The translations under genes were made by a program, and so were the position numbers. Shown here piece after piece: positions 46,444 to 55,007 of a stretch of 64,000 nt of DNA. The stretch spans positions 62,001 to 126,000 of the forward strand of contig JAEUPJ010000030.1 of assembly GCA_016790285.1 (NCBI GenBank), read 5' to 3'. Origin of the DNA: Roseateles sp. (GTDB lineage Bacteria; Pseudomonadota; Gammaproteobacteria; Burkholderiales; Burkholderiaceae_C). The stretch's first letter is position 1; each line of letters starts with the position of its first letter. The notes beneath the pieces are model-generated. The model made no database searches and was not told the DNA's origin. It saw only the letters and a list, made by a program, of their open reading frames with translations.

Positions 46444-47536
46444 CGCACGCCGGCTCTACGTCGGCCTGATGTCGGGCACCTCGCTCGACGGCACGGATGC
46501 CGTGCTCTTCGACGCCAGCTCACAGGCCGTCGTCGGCCACGTGCACGCGCCCTTCCCTGCGGCGCTGCGCGACGAGCTCCTCGCGCTCAACACGCCGGGC
46601 GGCAACGAGCTGCACCGCGCCTCGCTCGCGGCCAATGCCGTCGCGCGCGCCTACGCCGACGTCGTCTCGCAGTTGCTGGAGCAGACCGGCACGCCCCGCG
46701 CCCAGGTGGCTGCCGTCGGCGCGCACGGCCAGACGGTGCGCCACCAACCGGGCGGCTTCGACGGCTACACGACCCAGCTTCTCAACGGCGCGCTGCTCGC
46801 CGAGCAGACCGGCATCGACGTGGTGTGCGACCTGCGCAGCCGCGACATCGCCGCCGGCGGCCAGGGCGCACCACTGGTGCCGGCCTTCCACCGGGCACTG
46901 TTCGGCACAGCCGGCGAGGACGTCGCCGTGCTCAACCTGGGCGGCATCAGCAACCTGAGCCTGCTGCACGCCAGTGGCCACACCGGCGGGTTCGACTGCG
47001 GCCCGGCCAACTGCCTGATGGACGGTTGGATCGCCCGCCACCGCGGCCTGGCCTTCGATGCCGACGGCGCCTGGGCGGCCACGGGCCAGGTGTTGCCCGA
47101 GCTGCTGGACGCGCTGCTGGCCGAGCCCTACTTCGCGCTGCCGCCGCCCAAGAGCACCGGGCGTGACCTGTTCCACCTCGACTGGCTGCAACAGCGCCTG
47201 GCGCCCGACTGGGCGCCGGAGGACGTGCAGGCCACGCTCCTGATGCTGACTGCGCGCAGCGTCGCCGATGCGCTGAAGGCACACATGCCGGGCACGCGCC
47301 AGCTCATCGCCTGCGGCGGCGGCGCGCGCAACGGCCGGCTCATGCAGGCCCTGGCAGCGCTGCTGCCAAGCGTGGCCATCACGAGCAGCGAAGCGCGCGG
47401 GCTGCCGGTCGACCAGGTCGAGGCTGCCGCCTTCGCGTGGCTGGCCCACCGCTTCGTCACGCGCCAGCCGGGCAACCTGCCGGCAGTCACGGGGGCAGCG
47501 GGCCTGCGTGTGCTGGGCGCGCTGTACCCGGCCTGA
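46421..47536 (+). CDS. anmK: Anhydro-N-acetylmuramic acid kinase
   Basis: A peptidoglycan recycling enzyme (371 aa) that opens the anhydro ring of anhMurNAc and phosphorylates it to MurNAc-6-P. The ATP-binding glycine motif is GLMSGTSLDGTDAVL. The AHGQTVRHQP, GQGAPLVPAFH and NLGGISNLSLL segments and the late CGGGARNGRLM are diagnostic. It starts inside the end of the M23 peptidase gene, which also acts on the cell wall. The gene ends 12 bases before the convergent MFS gene. A small inverted repeat CTGAGC...GCTCAG spans the junction at 47533-47552. Confidence 0.95.
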   Translation: MASLPPTDARRLYVGLMSGTSLDGTDAVLFDASSQAVVGHVHAPFPAALRDELLALNTPGGNELHRASLAANAVARAYADVVSQLLEQTGTPRAQVAAVGAHGQTVRHQPGGFDGYTTQLLNGALLAEQTGIDVVCDLRSRDIAAGGQGAPLVPAFHRALFGTAGEDVAVLNLGGISNLSLLHASGHTGGFDCGPANCLMDGWIARHRGLAFDADGAWAATGQVLPELLDALLAEPYFALPPPKSTGRDLFHLDWLQQRLAPDWAPEDVQATLLMLTARSVADALKAHMPGTRQLIACGGGARNGRLMQALAALLPSVAITSSEARGLPVDQVEAAAFAWLAHRFVTRQPGNLPAVTGAAGLRVLGALYPA

Positions 47537-47548
47537 GCAGCAAGGGGC

Positions 47549-49018
47549 TCAGCCCGCCTCAGGCACGTCCTGCTCCTTGTTGGCGGGCTCCGCACGGCTG
47601 TCGGCCGCGGCAAGCTGCCAGAAGATGCCCGCCGAGGCCAGGGTGATCAGCGCCATGCAGGCAAAGGTCGCCTGGAACGCCTGCAGGGCCTGGCTCCCGC
47701 CGGCCGCGCTGCCGAAGAACTCCGTGAACGCCGCCAGCACCGCGCCCGCCGCGGCCACACCCATGCCCATGGCCAGCATCTGCACCATCGACAGCAGGCT
47801 GTTGCCGCTGCTGGCTGCGCCGGGGCCGAGGTCCTTCAGCGTGAGCGTGTTCATCGCCGTGAACTGCATGGAGTTGACGGCGCCGAACAGCGCCAGCTGC
47901 AGGATCAGCAGCGACAGGGGCTGCTGCGGCGACGAAAGGGCGAAGCTCGCCATGGTGAGGCCCACAAGGGCGGTGTTCACGACCAGCACACGGCGGTAGC
48001 CGTGGCGCTGGATCAGTGGCGTGGTGATGCGCTTCATCGACATGCTCGCCAGCGCCACCGGCAGCATCATCATCCCGGCCTGCACCGGCGAGTAGCCCAT
48101 CGTCACCTGCAGCAGCAGCGGGATCAGGAAGGGCATGCATGAACTGCCCAGGCGCGAGAACAAGTTGCCCAGCAGCCCGATGCGCAGCGACCCGACGCGA
48201 AACAGCTGGGGCGAGAACAGCGGGTCCGGCCGGCGCAACGCGTGCAGCCAGTAGGCCACGAGGCTGGCAAGGCCGAAGATCATCAGCACCAGCACCGAGG
48301 CCTGGCGCAGGCCCAGGCCTGACAGCCCGTCCAGCGCCAGCGACAGCGCCACCATGCCGAAGGCCAGCAGCAGGTAGCCGCCCAGGTCGAACCGCACGCG
48401 CGCCATGGCCGGCGGGGCGGGCATCCAGCGCAGCGTGGCCAGCGCGCCGATGATGCCCACCGGCAGGTTGATGAGAAAGATCCAGTGCCAGGAAGCCACC
48501 TCCACGAGCCAGCCGCCCAGCGTCGGCCCGATGAGGGGGCCGACCAGGCCGGGAATGGCCACGAAGCTCATCGCCTGCAGGAAGCGCTCACGCGGGAAGG
48601 TCCGCAGCACCACCAAGCGGCCCACGGGCAGCAGCAGCGCGCCGCCCAGGCCCTGGGCCACGCGCGCCGCCACGAGCATGGTCAGGCTCGACGACATCGC
48701 ACACAGCACCGACCCCACCACGAAGAGCACGATGGCCGCGATGTAGACCCGCCGCGTGCCGAAGCGGTCGGCCATCCAGCCCGAGGCTGGAATGAGCATG
48801 GCCATGGCCAGCGAATAGGCGACGACGACCGACTGCATGCGCAGAGGGCTCTCGCCCAGGCTGCGGGCCATGGCGGGCAGCGCGGTGTTGACGATGGTGG
48901 CGTCCAGCGTCTGCATGAAGAAACCCACCGCCACGAGCCAGAGCAGGCGCTTGAGGGCACGCTCCTGGTCGGCGTCCAGCGGGGGTGTGGGAGTCGGGGC
49001 GGGCAAGGGTGGTGCCAT
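47549..49018 (-). CDS. MFS drug-efflux transporter, DHA2 (EmrB/QacA) family
   Basis: An inner-membrane proton-driven exporter (489 aa) with about 14 helices. Helix 1 reads LLWLVAVGFFMQTLDATIVN with the DHA2-typical LDATIVNTALPAMA. The motif A loop is GWMADRFGTRR. LVGPLIGPTLGGWLVE is motif C-like. No periplasmic adaptor (EmrA) or outer-membrane partner gene is adjacent. The substrate is unknown. Between its start and the erpA stop lies the erpA terminator. Confidence 0.92.
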   Translation of the reverse strand: MAPPLPAPTPTPPLDADQERALKRLLWLVAVGFFMQTLDATIVNTALPAMARSLGESPLRMQSVVVAYSLAMAMLIPASGWMADRFGTRRVYIAAIVLFVVGSVLCAMSSSLTMLVAARVAQGLGGALLLPVGRLVVLRTFPRERFLQAMSFVAIPGLVGPLIGPTLGGWLVEVASWHWIFLINLPVGIIGALATLRWMPAPPAMARVRFDLGGYLLLAFGMVALSLALDGLSGLGLRQASVLVLMIFGLASLVAYWLHALRRPDPLFSPQLFRVGSLRIGLLGNLFSRLGSSCMPFLIPLLLQVTMGYSPVQAGMMMLPVALASMSMKRITTPLIQRHGYRRVLVVNTALVGLTMASFALSSPQQPLSLLILQLALFGAVNSMQFTAMNTLTLKDLGPGAASSGNSLLSMVQMLAMGMGVAAAGAVLAAFTEFFGSAAGGSQALQAFQATFACMALITLASAGIFWQLAAADSRAEPANKEQDVPEAG

Positions 49019-49030
49019 GGCGCGGAAACG

Positions 49031-49053
49031 AAAAAGCCGCCCGGAGGCGGCTT
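49031..49053 (-). terminator. Rho-independent terminator of erpA
   Basis: Stem AAGCCGCC, loop CGGA, stem GGCGGCTT. On the minus strand it is followed by TTTCGTTTCC. It lies 40 bases past the erpA stop and just upstream of the MFS gene. Confidence 0.8.
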
Positions 49054-49092
49054 GTGCGGGTGCGGGTCAACGCACGGTGCGGGAAGGCGGTG

Positions 49093-49455
49093 TCAGACCG
49101 AGAAGCTCGAACCGCAACCGCAGGTGGTCGTGGCGTTGGGGTTCTTGATGACGAACTGCGCGCCTTGCAGGTCTTCCTTGTAGTCGATCTCGGCGCCCAT
49201 CAGGTACTGCAGGCTCATCGAGTCGATCAGCAGCGTCACGCCGTTCTTCTGCATCTGGGTGTCGTCGTCGTTGACAGCCTCGTCGAAGGTGAAGCCGTAC
49301 TGGAAACCGGAGCAGCCACCGCCCTGGACGAACACGCGCAGCTTCAGGTCCGGGTTGCCTTCTTCGGCCACCAGGTCGCGCACCTTGTCAGCGGCGCTGT
49401 CAGTGAACACCAGGGGCACGGGGATGTCGGTCGGGGTCTCAAGCACGGCGCTCAT
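49093..49455 (-). CDS. erpA: Iron-sulfur cluster insertion protein ErpA
   Basis: An A-type carrier (120 aa) that delivers [4Fe-4S] clusters to essential apoproteins. The core [20 protein letters not shown] leads to the first ligand Cys in [16 protein letters not shown] and the CxC pair in [12 protein letters not shown] at the C-terminus. The open frame extends upstream; the ATG at 49455 has the gene-typical [11 protein letters not shown] start. It follows rpsI at about 110 bases, with a terminator between them. Confidence 0.95.
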   Translation of the reverse strand: MSAVLETPTDIPVPLVFTDSAADKVRDLVAEEGNPDLKLRVFVQGGGCSGFQYGFTFDEAVNDDDTQMQKNGVTLLIDSMSLQYLMGAEIDYKEDLQGAQFVIKNPNATTTCGCGSSFSV

Positions 49456-49512
49456 GGCGGGGCTCCTGTGGATCGGTACGGAAACAGAGATGGGGATTGT
49501 CGGCGCAAAAAC

Positions 49513-49537
49513 AAAAGGCCGCATGAAGCGGCCTTTT
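49513..49537 (-). terminator. Rho-independent terminator of the rplM-rpsI operon
   Basis: Stem AAAAGGCCGC, loop ATGAA, stem GCGGCCTTTT (10 bp). On the minus strand it ends in a T run. It lies 30 bases past the rpsI stop. Confidence 0.87.
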
Positions 49538-49567
49538 GATGTGTGGGCATTGCAGCCCAGACGGGGA

Positions 49568-49960
49568 TCAGCGCTTGCTGAACTGCTTCCGACGACGGGC
49601 GCCGTGCAGACCGACCTTCTTACGCTCGACTTCACGCGCGTCACGCGTGACGAAGCCGGCGCGGCTCAGTTCGGGCTTCAGCGTGGCGTCGTAATCGATC
49701 AGCGCGCGGGTGATGCCCAGACGCAGGGCGCCGGCTTGGCCGGATTCGCCACCACCGTGGACGTTCACCTTGATGTCGAACGCTTCACCGTTGTTCGTCA
49801 GCAGCAGGGGCTGCTTGGCGATCATGATGGAGGTCTGACGGCCAAAGTAGGTCTCGATGGACTTGCCGTTGACGATGATCTGGCCCGTGCCCTTCTTAAT
49901 GAAGACGCGAGCGACCGACGACTTGCGACGGCCGGTACCGTAATTCCAGTTTCCGATCAT
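49568..49960 (-). CDS. rpsI: 30S ribosomal protein S9
   Basis: Ribosomal protein S9 (130 aa) sits in the small-subunit head. It reads [20 protein letters not shown] at the start, then [18 protein letters not shown], and ends [15 protein letters not shown], the C-terminal tail that contacts the P-site tRNA. It follows rplM by nine bases. Confidence 0.98.
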   Translation of the reverse strand: MIGNWNYGTGRRKSSVARVFIKKGTGQIIVNGKSIETYFGRQTSIMIAKQPLLLTNNGEAFDIKVNVHGGGESGQAGALRLGITRALIDYDATLKPELSRAGFVTRDAREVERKKVGLHGARRRKQFSKR

Positions 49961-49969
49961 GGCCGTTCC

Positions 49970-50398
49970 TTAGATCTCGAGAGCCTTGGGCTGCTGAGCG
50001 GTGTGCGGGTGCGTGGGACCTGCGTAGACCTTCAGCTTCTTGACCATGGCGTAACCCAGCGGGCCCTTGGGCAGCATGCCCTTGACGGCCTTCTCCAGCG
50101 CGCGGCCGGGGTGCTTGGCTTGCATGTCCTTGAACTTCGTGGCGTAGATGCCGCCGGGGAAGCCGCTGTGACGGTAGTACACCTTGTCGGTGGCCTTGTT
50201 GCCGGTCACACGGAGCTTGTCGGCATTGACGATGACGATGAAATCACCGGTGTCGACGTGAGGCGTGTAGATGGCCTTGTGCTTGCCGCGCAAACGGAGT
50301 GCCACTTCGCTGGCAACACGTCCGAGCACCTTGTCGGTGGCGTCAATCACAAACCACTCGTGCGTCACTTCGGCCGGCTTGGCGCTGAAGGTCTTCAT
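49970..50398 (-). CDS. rplM: 50S ribosomal protein L13
   Basis: Ribosomal protein L13 (142 aa), an early assembly protein of the large subunit. Recognisable segments are [40 protein letters not shown] and [19 protein letters not shown]. The open frame runs upstream, but the ATG at 50398 gives the standard [11 protein letters not shown]. First gene of the rplM-rpsI operon, with a structured leader. Confidence 0.98.
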   Translation of the reverse strand: MKTFSAKPAEVTHEWFVIDATDKVLGRVASEVALRLRGKHKAIYTPHVDTGDFIVIVNADKLRVTGNKATDKVYYRHSGFPGGIYATKFKDMQAKHPGRALEKAVKGMLPKGPLGYAMVKKLKVYAGPTHPHTAQQPKALEI

Positions 50399-50416
50399 GA
50401 GAGTAGCTTTCGCTGT

Positions 50417-50443
50417 GCCGGCGCCCAAAAAAAGGCCACCGGC
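50417..50443 (-). promoter_or_regulatory. Hairpin in the rplM leader, candidate autoregulation site
   Basis: On the minus strand, GCCGGUGGCC, loop UUUUUUU, GGGCGCCGGC makes a 10-bp imperfect stem (one G-G mismatch, one G-U), 18 bases before the rplM ATG. L13 represses its own operon in E. coli. A stem this close to the start codon could be a binding site. The rest of the 214-base intergenic region shows no gene. Confidence 0.4.
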
Positions 50444-50612
50444 GATGGTTGGCTGATTTGCTGACCCGCCTCGGTGCTGTGTCTTGGATGCACAACCTCT
50501 CAGCAGGGCTCTTTCCCGCAGCCTTTGACGGAAAAGCCCACGAGTGTAGCAGCTCGGCCGCTGGTTTGAAAGTTGGCGACGCTGTAACCTCGGGTGAACG
50601 CCGCCAGCCCCC

Positions 50613-51413
50613 ATGACCACCCCGCCCACCGCTCCCCCACCGCCGCCCGATGACGCCGTCACGGGGTGGGACCACGAGCTGGCGGCCTTCGGGCCTGATG
50701 CGGCAGCGCCCCCGATGCCTGCGCCGGAGCCACCCACAGGCCCGCTGGCGGGCGCCCGGGCTGCGCTGGAGCGGCTGTCGACCTGGGTGCCCATCCGCTC
50801 GCTCGGGCGCCGGCACCGCCGCCGCATCATCGAGCACCTGCTGGCGCTGGAACCCGAGGACCGCTACCTGCGCTTCGGCTACCCGGCGTCGGACGAGCAG
50901 ATCCGCAAGTACGCGCTCAGCATCGACTTCGCCCGCGACGAGGTGCTGGGCATCTTCAACCGGCGCCTGTACCTGATCGCCCTGGCCCATGTCGCCTACG
51001 GGCAGCCGGTGCCGGGCGAGCCCCAGCGCACCATGGCCGAGTTCGGCGTGTCGGTGCTGGCCCAGTCGCGCAGCCGCGGCCTGGGGCGGCGCCTTTTCGA
51101 TGCCGCCGGCCTGCACGCCCGCAATCGCGGCATCGACACCCTGTTCATCCATGCCCTGAGCGAGAACCGCCCGATGCTGCGCATCGCGGCGGCGGCGGGC
51201 GCCACGGTCGAGCGGGATGGCGGCGAGTCCGCGGCCTGGCTGCGGCTGCCCAAGGACACCATCAGCTCCCGCGTCGAGCAGGCCCTGGAGCGCCACCTGG
51301 GCGAACTGGACTTCCAGTTCAAGCGCCAGGCGCAGGTGATCAGCGGGTTCGTCGACGGGGTCGCCGAGGTGAAGGCCCATTTCGACTCGTCGGGCCGCGC
51401 CGCCAAACAGTGA
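50613..51413 (+). CDS. GNAT-family N-acetyltransferase
   Basis: A 266-aa protein with a GNAT fold in the middle. The acetyl-CoA-binding region is [20 protein letters not shown], preceded by beta strands and [17 protein letters not shown] Pro-rich N-terminus (about 55 residues) and a C-terminal helical tail (about 215-266) flank it. The acetyl acceptor is unknown. The gene lies between rplM (divergent) and the DUF2726 gene. It may be a monocistronic unit, since 149 bases separate it from the next gene. Confidence 0.82.
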   Translation: MTTPPTAPPPPPDDAVTGWDHELAAFGPDAAAPPMPAPEPPTGPLAGARAALERLSTWVPIRSLGRRHRRRIIEHLLALEPEDRYLRFGYPASDEQIRKYALSIDFARDEVLGIFNRRLYLIALAHVAYGQPVPGEPQRTMAEFGVSVLAQSRSRGLGRRLFDAAGLHARNRGIDTLFIHALSENRPMLRIAAAAGATVERDGGESAAWLRLPKDTISSRVEQALERHLGELDFQFKRQAQVISGFVDGVAEVKAHFDSSGRAAKQ

Positions 51414-51562
51414 CGTCAGCTGGACGACGGCTCCCCCCTGAACCGGCCCCCTCAGACCCGGGGTTATCGGGGCTTGCGAGTACTTAATTCTAGGGACGTT
51501 GCGCTACATTGATTCCTCATCGCGCCGAGGGATTGGCGCTGCCGCCCCAACTCCCGAGGGAC

Positions 51563-52465
51563 ATGCCGTACGCCGTCTATTGGATCGCCGCCCTGGCTGT
51601 TTGCGTGCTGGGCCTGGCCGTCAGCCTGATCTGGGCCTTGCGGCGGCCGGCTTACGCCAATAAAGGCCTGCCGGCGGAGTGGTCACTCACGGCCCGGCCG
51701 GTGTTCACGACCGATGAGCGGCGTGTCTTCCGCCTGTTGCGGGAGGCCCTGCCCCATCACGTCGTGCTGTCCAAGCTGCCGCTGGTGCGCTTTTGCCAGC
51801 CCACCGAGGCCAAGGAAGTGCGCTACTGGTTCGACCTGCTCGGCGCCGCCCACGTGACGTTTGCCATCTGCAGCCCCAACGGCCGGGTGCTGGCTGCCAT
51901 CGACCTCGAAGGCGAGCGCGGCGTGACGCCCCGCAACCTGCAGATCAAGCACGCCGTGCTGTCGGCCTGCCGCGTGCGCTACCTGCGCTGCGCCATGGAC
52001 CAGTTGCCCAGCGTTGCCGAGCTGCAGCTGCTCGTGCCCCAGGGCAGCAACACGCGCGGACCGCTGCCGGCGCCCGCGGCCACGGCCGGCCTGTCGCGCC
52101 GCCGCCAGGGCCTGGGCGAAGACGAGTACGGCAGCGACTGGGGCCAGTTCTCGCAGCCCCTGCCGCTGTGGCAGGACGCCAGCGTCTTTGCCGGCAGCCA
52201 GGACGCCTATGGGGAACGCTACCCACGCATGCCGGCCCATCCGGCGCATGCGCCCCATCACCCGGCCCACCATGCGCCGATGCACCATCCAGAGCAGACC
52301 GCCCCGCAGCGCCGCCTGCCGCAGCGCAGCCTGGACACCTCGCGCTACAACCCGCGCAGCCTGCCGGTGCTGGACGATGCCGACGACGAAGCCATGATGG
52401 ACGACATCGTGGGCGTCGTCGTCGACGCGCCGCGCTACGCCAGCGAACGCCCCCGCCGCCGCTGA
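51563..52465 (+). CDS. DUF2726 membrane-anchored protein with His-rich tail
   Basis: A 300-aa protein. One membrane helix at residues 5-27 (YWIAALAVCVLGLAVSLIWAL) is followed by a DUF2726 nuclease-like domain with ARPVFTTDERRVFRLLREAL, HHVVLSKLPLVRF and VLAAIDLEGERG. The tail from about 180 is Pro/Gln/His-rich and includes the segment PHHPAHHAPMHHPEQ, which might bind metals. The role of DUF2726 is not known; its fold resembles restriction-endonuclease-like domains. GAGGG lies just before the ATG at 51563. An upstream ATG at 51509 lacks such a site. Confidence 0.75.
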   Translation: MPYAVYWIAALAVCVLGLAVSLIWALRRPAYANKGLPAEWSLTARPVFTTDERRVFRLLREALPHHVVLSKLPLVRFCQPTEAKEVRYWFDLLGAAHVTFAICSPNGRVLAAIDLEGERGVTPRNLQIKHAVLSACRVRYLRCAMDQLPSVAELQLLVPQGSNTRGPLPAPAATAGLSRRRQGLGEDEYGSDWGQFSQPLPLWQDASVFAGSQDAYGERYPRMPAHPAHAPHHPAHHAPMHHPEQTAPQRRLPQRSLDTSRYNPRSLPVLDDADDEAMMDDIVGVVVDAPRYASERPRRR

Positions 52466-52494
52466 CCCGATCCCATCCCGGCGACACTCGCCGG

Positions 52495-53541
52495 ATGCAT
52501 CACGCCACCCCTGACCTCAGCTTCGGCGACCTCACGCCGGAGTTCATGCTCGACGCCCTCGACGCGGCCGGCCTGCGCGCCGATGGCCGGATGCTGCAGC
52601 TGAACTCCTTCGAGAACCGGGTGCTGATGCTGCACCTGGAGGACGGCGGCGCGGCCGTGGCCAAGTTCTACCGCCCCGGGCGCTGGAGCGACGCGCAGAT
52701 CCTGGAGGAGCACGCCTTCGCCACCGAGCTGGCCGCTGCCGAGGTGCCGGTGGCCGCGCCCTGGGTGCTGGCTGGCGGCACCACGCTGTTTCACCACCAG
52801 GGCCAGCGCCTGGCCGTCACGCCGCGCCAGGGCGGCCGCGGCCCCGAACTGGAAGACCCCGAGGTGCTGCGCTGGATCGGCCGGCTGCTGGCCCGGCTGC
52901 ATGGCGTGGGCCGGCAGAAGCCCTTTGCCGAGCGCCTGGGCTGGGCCAGTGCCGAGCCGGCGCAGATGGCGCGCGACTGGCTGATGCAGCACGACGCCCT
53001 GCCGCCCGAGATCGCCCCGGCGTGGGACGACGCGGCCCGGCGCTGCATCGACGCCATCCAGGCCGCCTTCGACAGCCTGCCCGACCTGCAGCTCACGCGG
53101 CTGCACGGCGACTGCCACCCCGGCAACATCCTCTGGACGCCCGACCGCGGGCCGCATTTCGTCGACCTGGACGACGCCGTCACCGGCCCGGTCGTGCAGG
53201 ACCTGTGGATGCTGCTGCCCGGCGAGGCGGACGCCGCGCGCCAGCTGCTCAACGCCGTGCTCGACGGCTACGAGCAGATCGCCGAGTTCGACGACCGCGA
53301 GCTGCGCCTCATCGAGCCGCTGCGCACGATGCGCATGATCCACCACAGCGCCTGGCTGGCCCGCCGCTGGGGCGACCCCGCCTTCCCGCTGGCCTTCCCG
53401 TGGTTCGGCACGCCCAACTACTGGCACGACCAGGTCGCCAAGCTGCGCGAACAGCTGGAAGCCATGCGGCCACGGGACGCCGCCCCGGCGCTCACGCGTG
53501 ACGAGGACGAAGTCAACTTCGACGGCGACGGCTTCTCCTGA
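52495..53541 (+). CDS. srkA: Stress-response Ser/Thr kinase SrkA (RdoA/YihE family)
   Basis: A 348-aa APH-fold kinase of the SrkA family, which counters stress-induced death in E. coli. The catalytic loop is TRLHGDCHPGNILW and the metal-binding segment FVDLDDAVTGPVVQDLWML. The open frame extends upstream in the DUF2726 region. I chose the ATG at 52495 because the protein then begins HHATPDLSFGDLTPEFML, which matches the family. It ends in an acidic, Asp/Glu-rich tail. It converges on the YciI-like gene. Confidence 0.9.
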   Translation: MHHATPDLSFGDLTPEFMLDALDAAGLRADGRMLQLNSFENRVLMLHLEDGGAAVAKFYRPGRWSDAQILEEHAFATELAAAEVPVAAPWVLAGGTTLFHHQGQRLAVTPRQGGRGPELEDPEVLRWIGRLLARLHGVGRQKPFAERLGWASAEPAQMARDWLMQHDALPPEIAPAWDDAARRCIDAIQAAFDSLPDLQLTRLHGDCHPGNILWTPDRGPHFVDLDDAVTGPVVQDLWMLLPGEADAARQLLNAVLDGYEQIAEFDDRELRLIEPLRTMRMIHHSAWLARRWGDPAFPLAFPWFGTPNYWHDQVAKLREQLEAMRPRDAAPALTRDEDEVNFDGDGFS

Positions 53542-53556
53542 GGCCGACGGCCCCGC

Positions 53557-53943
53557 TCAGCGCCAGGTCGGCGGCGTCTCGTTGGCCAGCACGCGCACAT
53601 CGGCGCGGGCGGCTTCCAGCGGGCGGATCTCCATGGTCAGGCCGAACTGCAGGCAGGGGTTCTCGGCCGCGATGGCCGCTGCCTCGTCCAGCGACGCCGC
53701 CACGATGAACCAGTAGCCGCCGACCCACTCCTTGGTCTCGGCGAACGGGCCGTCGGTGACGAGCCCACCCCGCCCCACGAAGCGCACGCCCGGCTCCAGG
53801 CGGCTGCCGGGCTTCAATCGCCCCTGCGCGAGACCCTGCTCGTACCAGACATAGAAGGCGTCGATGGCCTGCTGCACGGCTTCGGGGCTGGCGTCAGGGT
53901 CCCACTGGCCGCGGGAGAGGAGGAGGTAGTCGTGCAGGGGCAT
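53557..53943 (-). CDS. YCII-related domain protein
   Basis: A 128-aa protein of the YCII-related (DGPF) family with the signature DGPFAETKEWVGGYWFIVAA. Members of this ferredoxin-like fold family are often linked to ECF-type sigma factors or are uncharacterised enzymes. The frame extends upstream; I use the ATG at 53943, which begins PLHDYLLLSRGQWD. It is divergent from imuA. The SOS box lies 83 bases upstream of its start, so weak LexA influence is conceivable. No sigma factor gene is adjacent. Confidence 0.8.
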   Translation of the reverse strand: MPLHDYLLLSRGQWDPDASPEAVQQAIDAFYVWYEQGLAQGRLKPGSRLEPGVRFVGRGGLVTDGPFAETKEWVGGYWFIVAASLDEAAAIAAENPCLQFGLTMEIRPLEAARADVRVLANETPPTWR

Positions 53944-54024
53944 GGCGAAGGTCTTTCGTGCAGCGGTTGAGGGGCGGCAAGGCGCGCAATGCTGCCGCAT
54001 CCGGGCAGCGACATCCAGTAAAAA

Positions 54025-54044
54025 TACTGGATATGCATACAGTC
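54025..54044. promoter_or_regulatory. LexA (SOS) box of the imuA-imuB-dnaE2 cassette
   Basis: TACTGGATATGCATACAGTC matches the LexA consensus CTG-N10-CAG in near-ideal form (CTG 54027-54029, CAG 54040-54042, AT-rich centre). An in-frame ATG inside the box (54033) cannot be the true start of imuA. LexA binding here would repress the mutasome operon until DNA damage activates RecA. Confidence 0.88.
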
Positions 54045-54110
54045 TTGTGGTCTCATCCAGGCTCCGGTTTCTTCCCCCGCCTGTTTCCTTTCCTGCCCTC
54101 CCGACCGGCC

Positions 54111-55007
54111 ATGCTGCCCGCTTCCGTCGCCCCGCCCCTGCCCTTTTTGCCGACTGTCCTGCCGGCGGCCCCGCCCCGGCCCGGCCGGCTGGCGCCGGAA
54201 GAAACCGCCGGGTTGCAGGGGCGGCTGTGGCGCGGCAACAGCCTGGGCCGCACGGCCGACCCGGTGCTGGCCAGCGGCTTCGCGGCGCTGGACGCCGAGC
54301 TGCCCGGCGGCGGCTGGCCGCTGCGGGCCGTCACCGAGGTGCTGGCACCGCAGGCCGGCGCGCTGGAGTGGCGGCTGCTGGCCCCCGCCCTGCGGGGCTG
54401 GTGGGCCGGCCAGGCGCCGCCCACCCCTCCCCGCCCGGGCCGCCGCGTGCGTGCCACGCCGCCTGCGGCCCTGCGCGCACTGCTGCTCATCAACCCACCG
54501 TACACGCCCCATCTGCCGGGCCTGCAGGGGCTGGGCCTGCCCGCGTCGGCCCTGGTGTGGGTGGCAGCCAGCACGGCGGCGGAGAGCCTCTGGGCGGCCG
54601 AGCAGGCCATCAAGTCGCACGTGGCCGTGCTGGCCTGGCTGCCCGAGGCGCGGCCGGAGCAGATCCGGCGGCTGCAGGTCAGCGCGCTGGGGTCCAACGC
54701 CCCCGCCTTCCTCGTGCGGCCCGAGCGCATGGGCACGCAGTCGTCCGCCGCGCCGCTGCGCCTGGTGGTGCGGCCGGGCGACGGCTGGGACCTGGGCGTG
54801 CACCTGCTCAAGCGCCGCGGTCCGGCGCATGAGGGCTGGCTGGCACTGCCCGCCATTCCCGGGGCGGTGGAGCCGCTGCTGACGGCCGCCAAGCGCAAGC
54901 CGCAGCCCACACCGGTGCCACCCGTGCCGCCCGTCCCGCCGGCAGGCCCCACCCCCACCAGCCCGGAGCGCCCCGATGCGCTGGCTCGCCCTGTGCTGCT
55001 CGCCTGA
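54111..55007 (+). CDS. imuA: SOS mutasome protein ImuA (RecA/SulA-like)
   Basis: ImuA (298 aa) works with ImuB and DnaE2 in damage-induced mutagenesis. It has a RecA-like core without a good Walker A. Features are GRLWRGNSLGRTADPVLASG, the loop LDAELPGGGWPLRAVTEVL, and the strand RALLLINPPYTPHLPGLQGL. The C-terminal tail is proline-rich. The upstream in-frame ATG at 54033 lies in the LexA box, so the ATG at 54111 is used. The start codon overlaps no clear ribosome-binding site. The imuB start overlaps its end by 32 bases. Confidence 0.85.
   Translation: MLPASVAPPLPFLPTVLPAAPPRPGRLAPEETAGLQGRLWRGNSLGRTADPVLASGFAALDAELPGGGWPLRAVTEVLAPQAGALEWRLLAPALRGWWAGQAPPTPPRPGRRVRATPPAALRALLLINPPYTPHLPGLQGLGLPASALVWVAASTAAESLWAAEQAIKSHVAVLAWLPEARPEQIRRLQVSALGSNAPAFLVRPERMGTQSSAAPLRLVVRPGDGWDLGVHLLKRRGPAHEGWLALPAIPGAVEPLLTAAKRKPQPTPVPPVPPVPPAGPTPTSPERPDALARPVLLA

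Noticed and set aside
54033..54110. ATG at 54033 as the start of imuA
   Set aside because: It lies inside the LexA box, and the residues it would add are not seen in the ImuA family.
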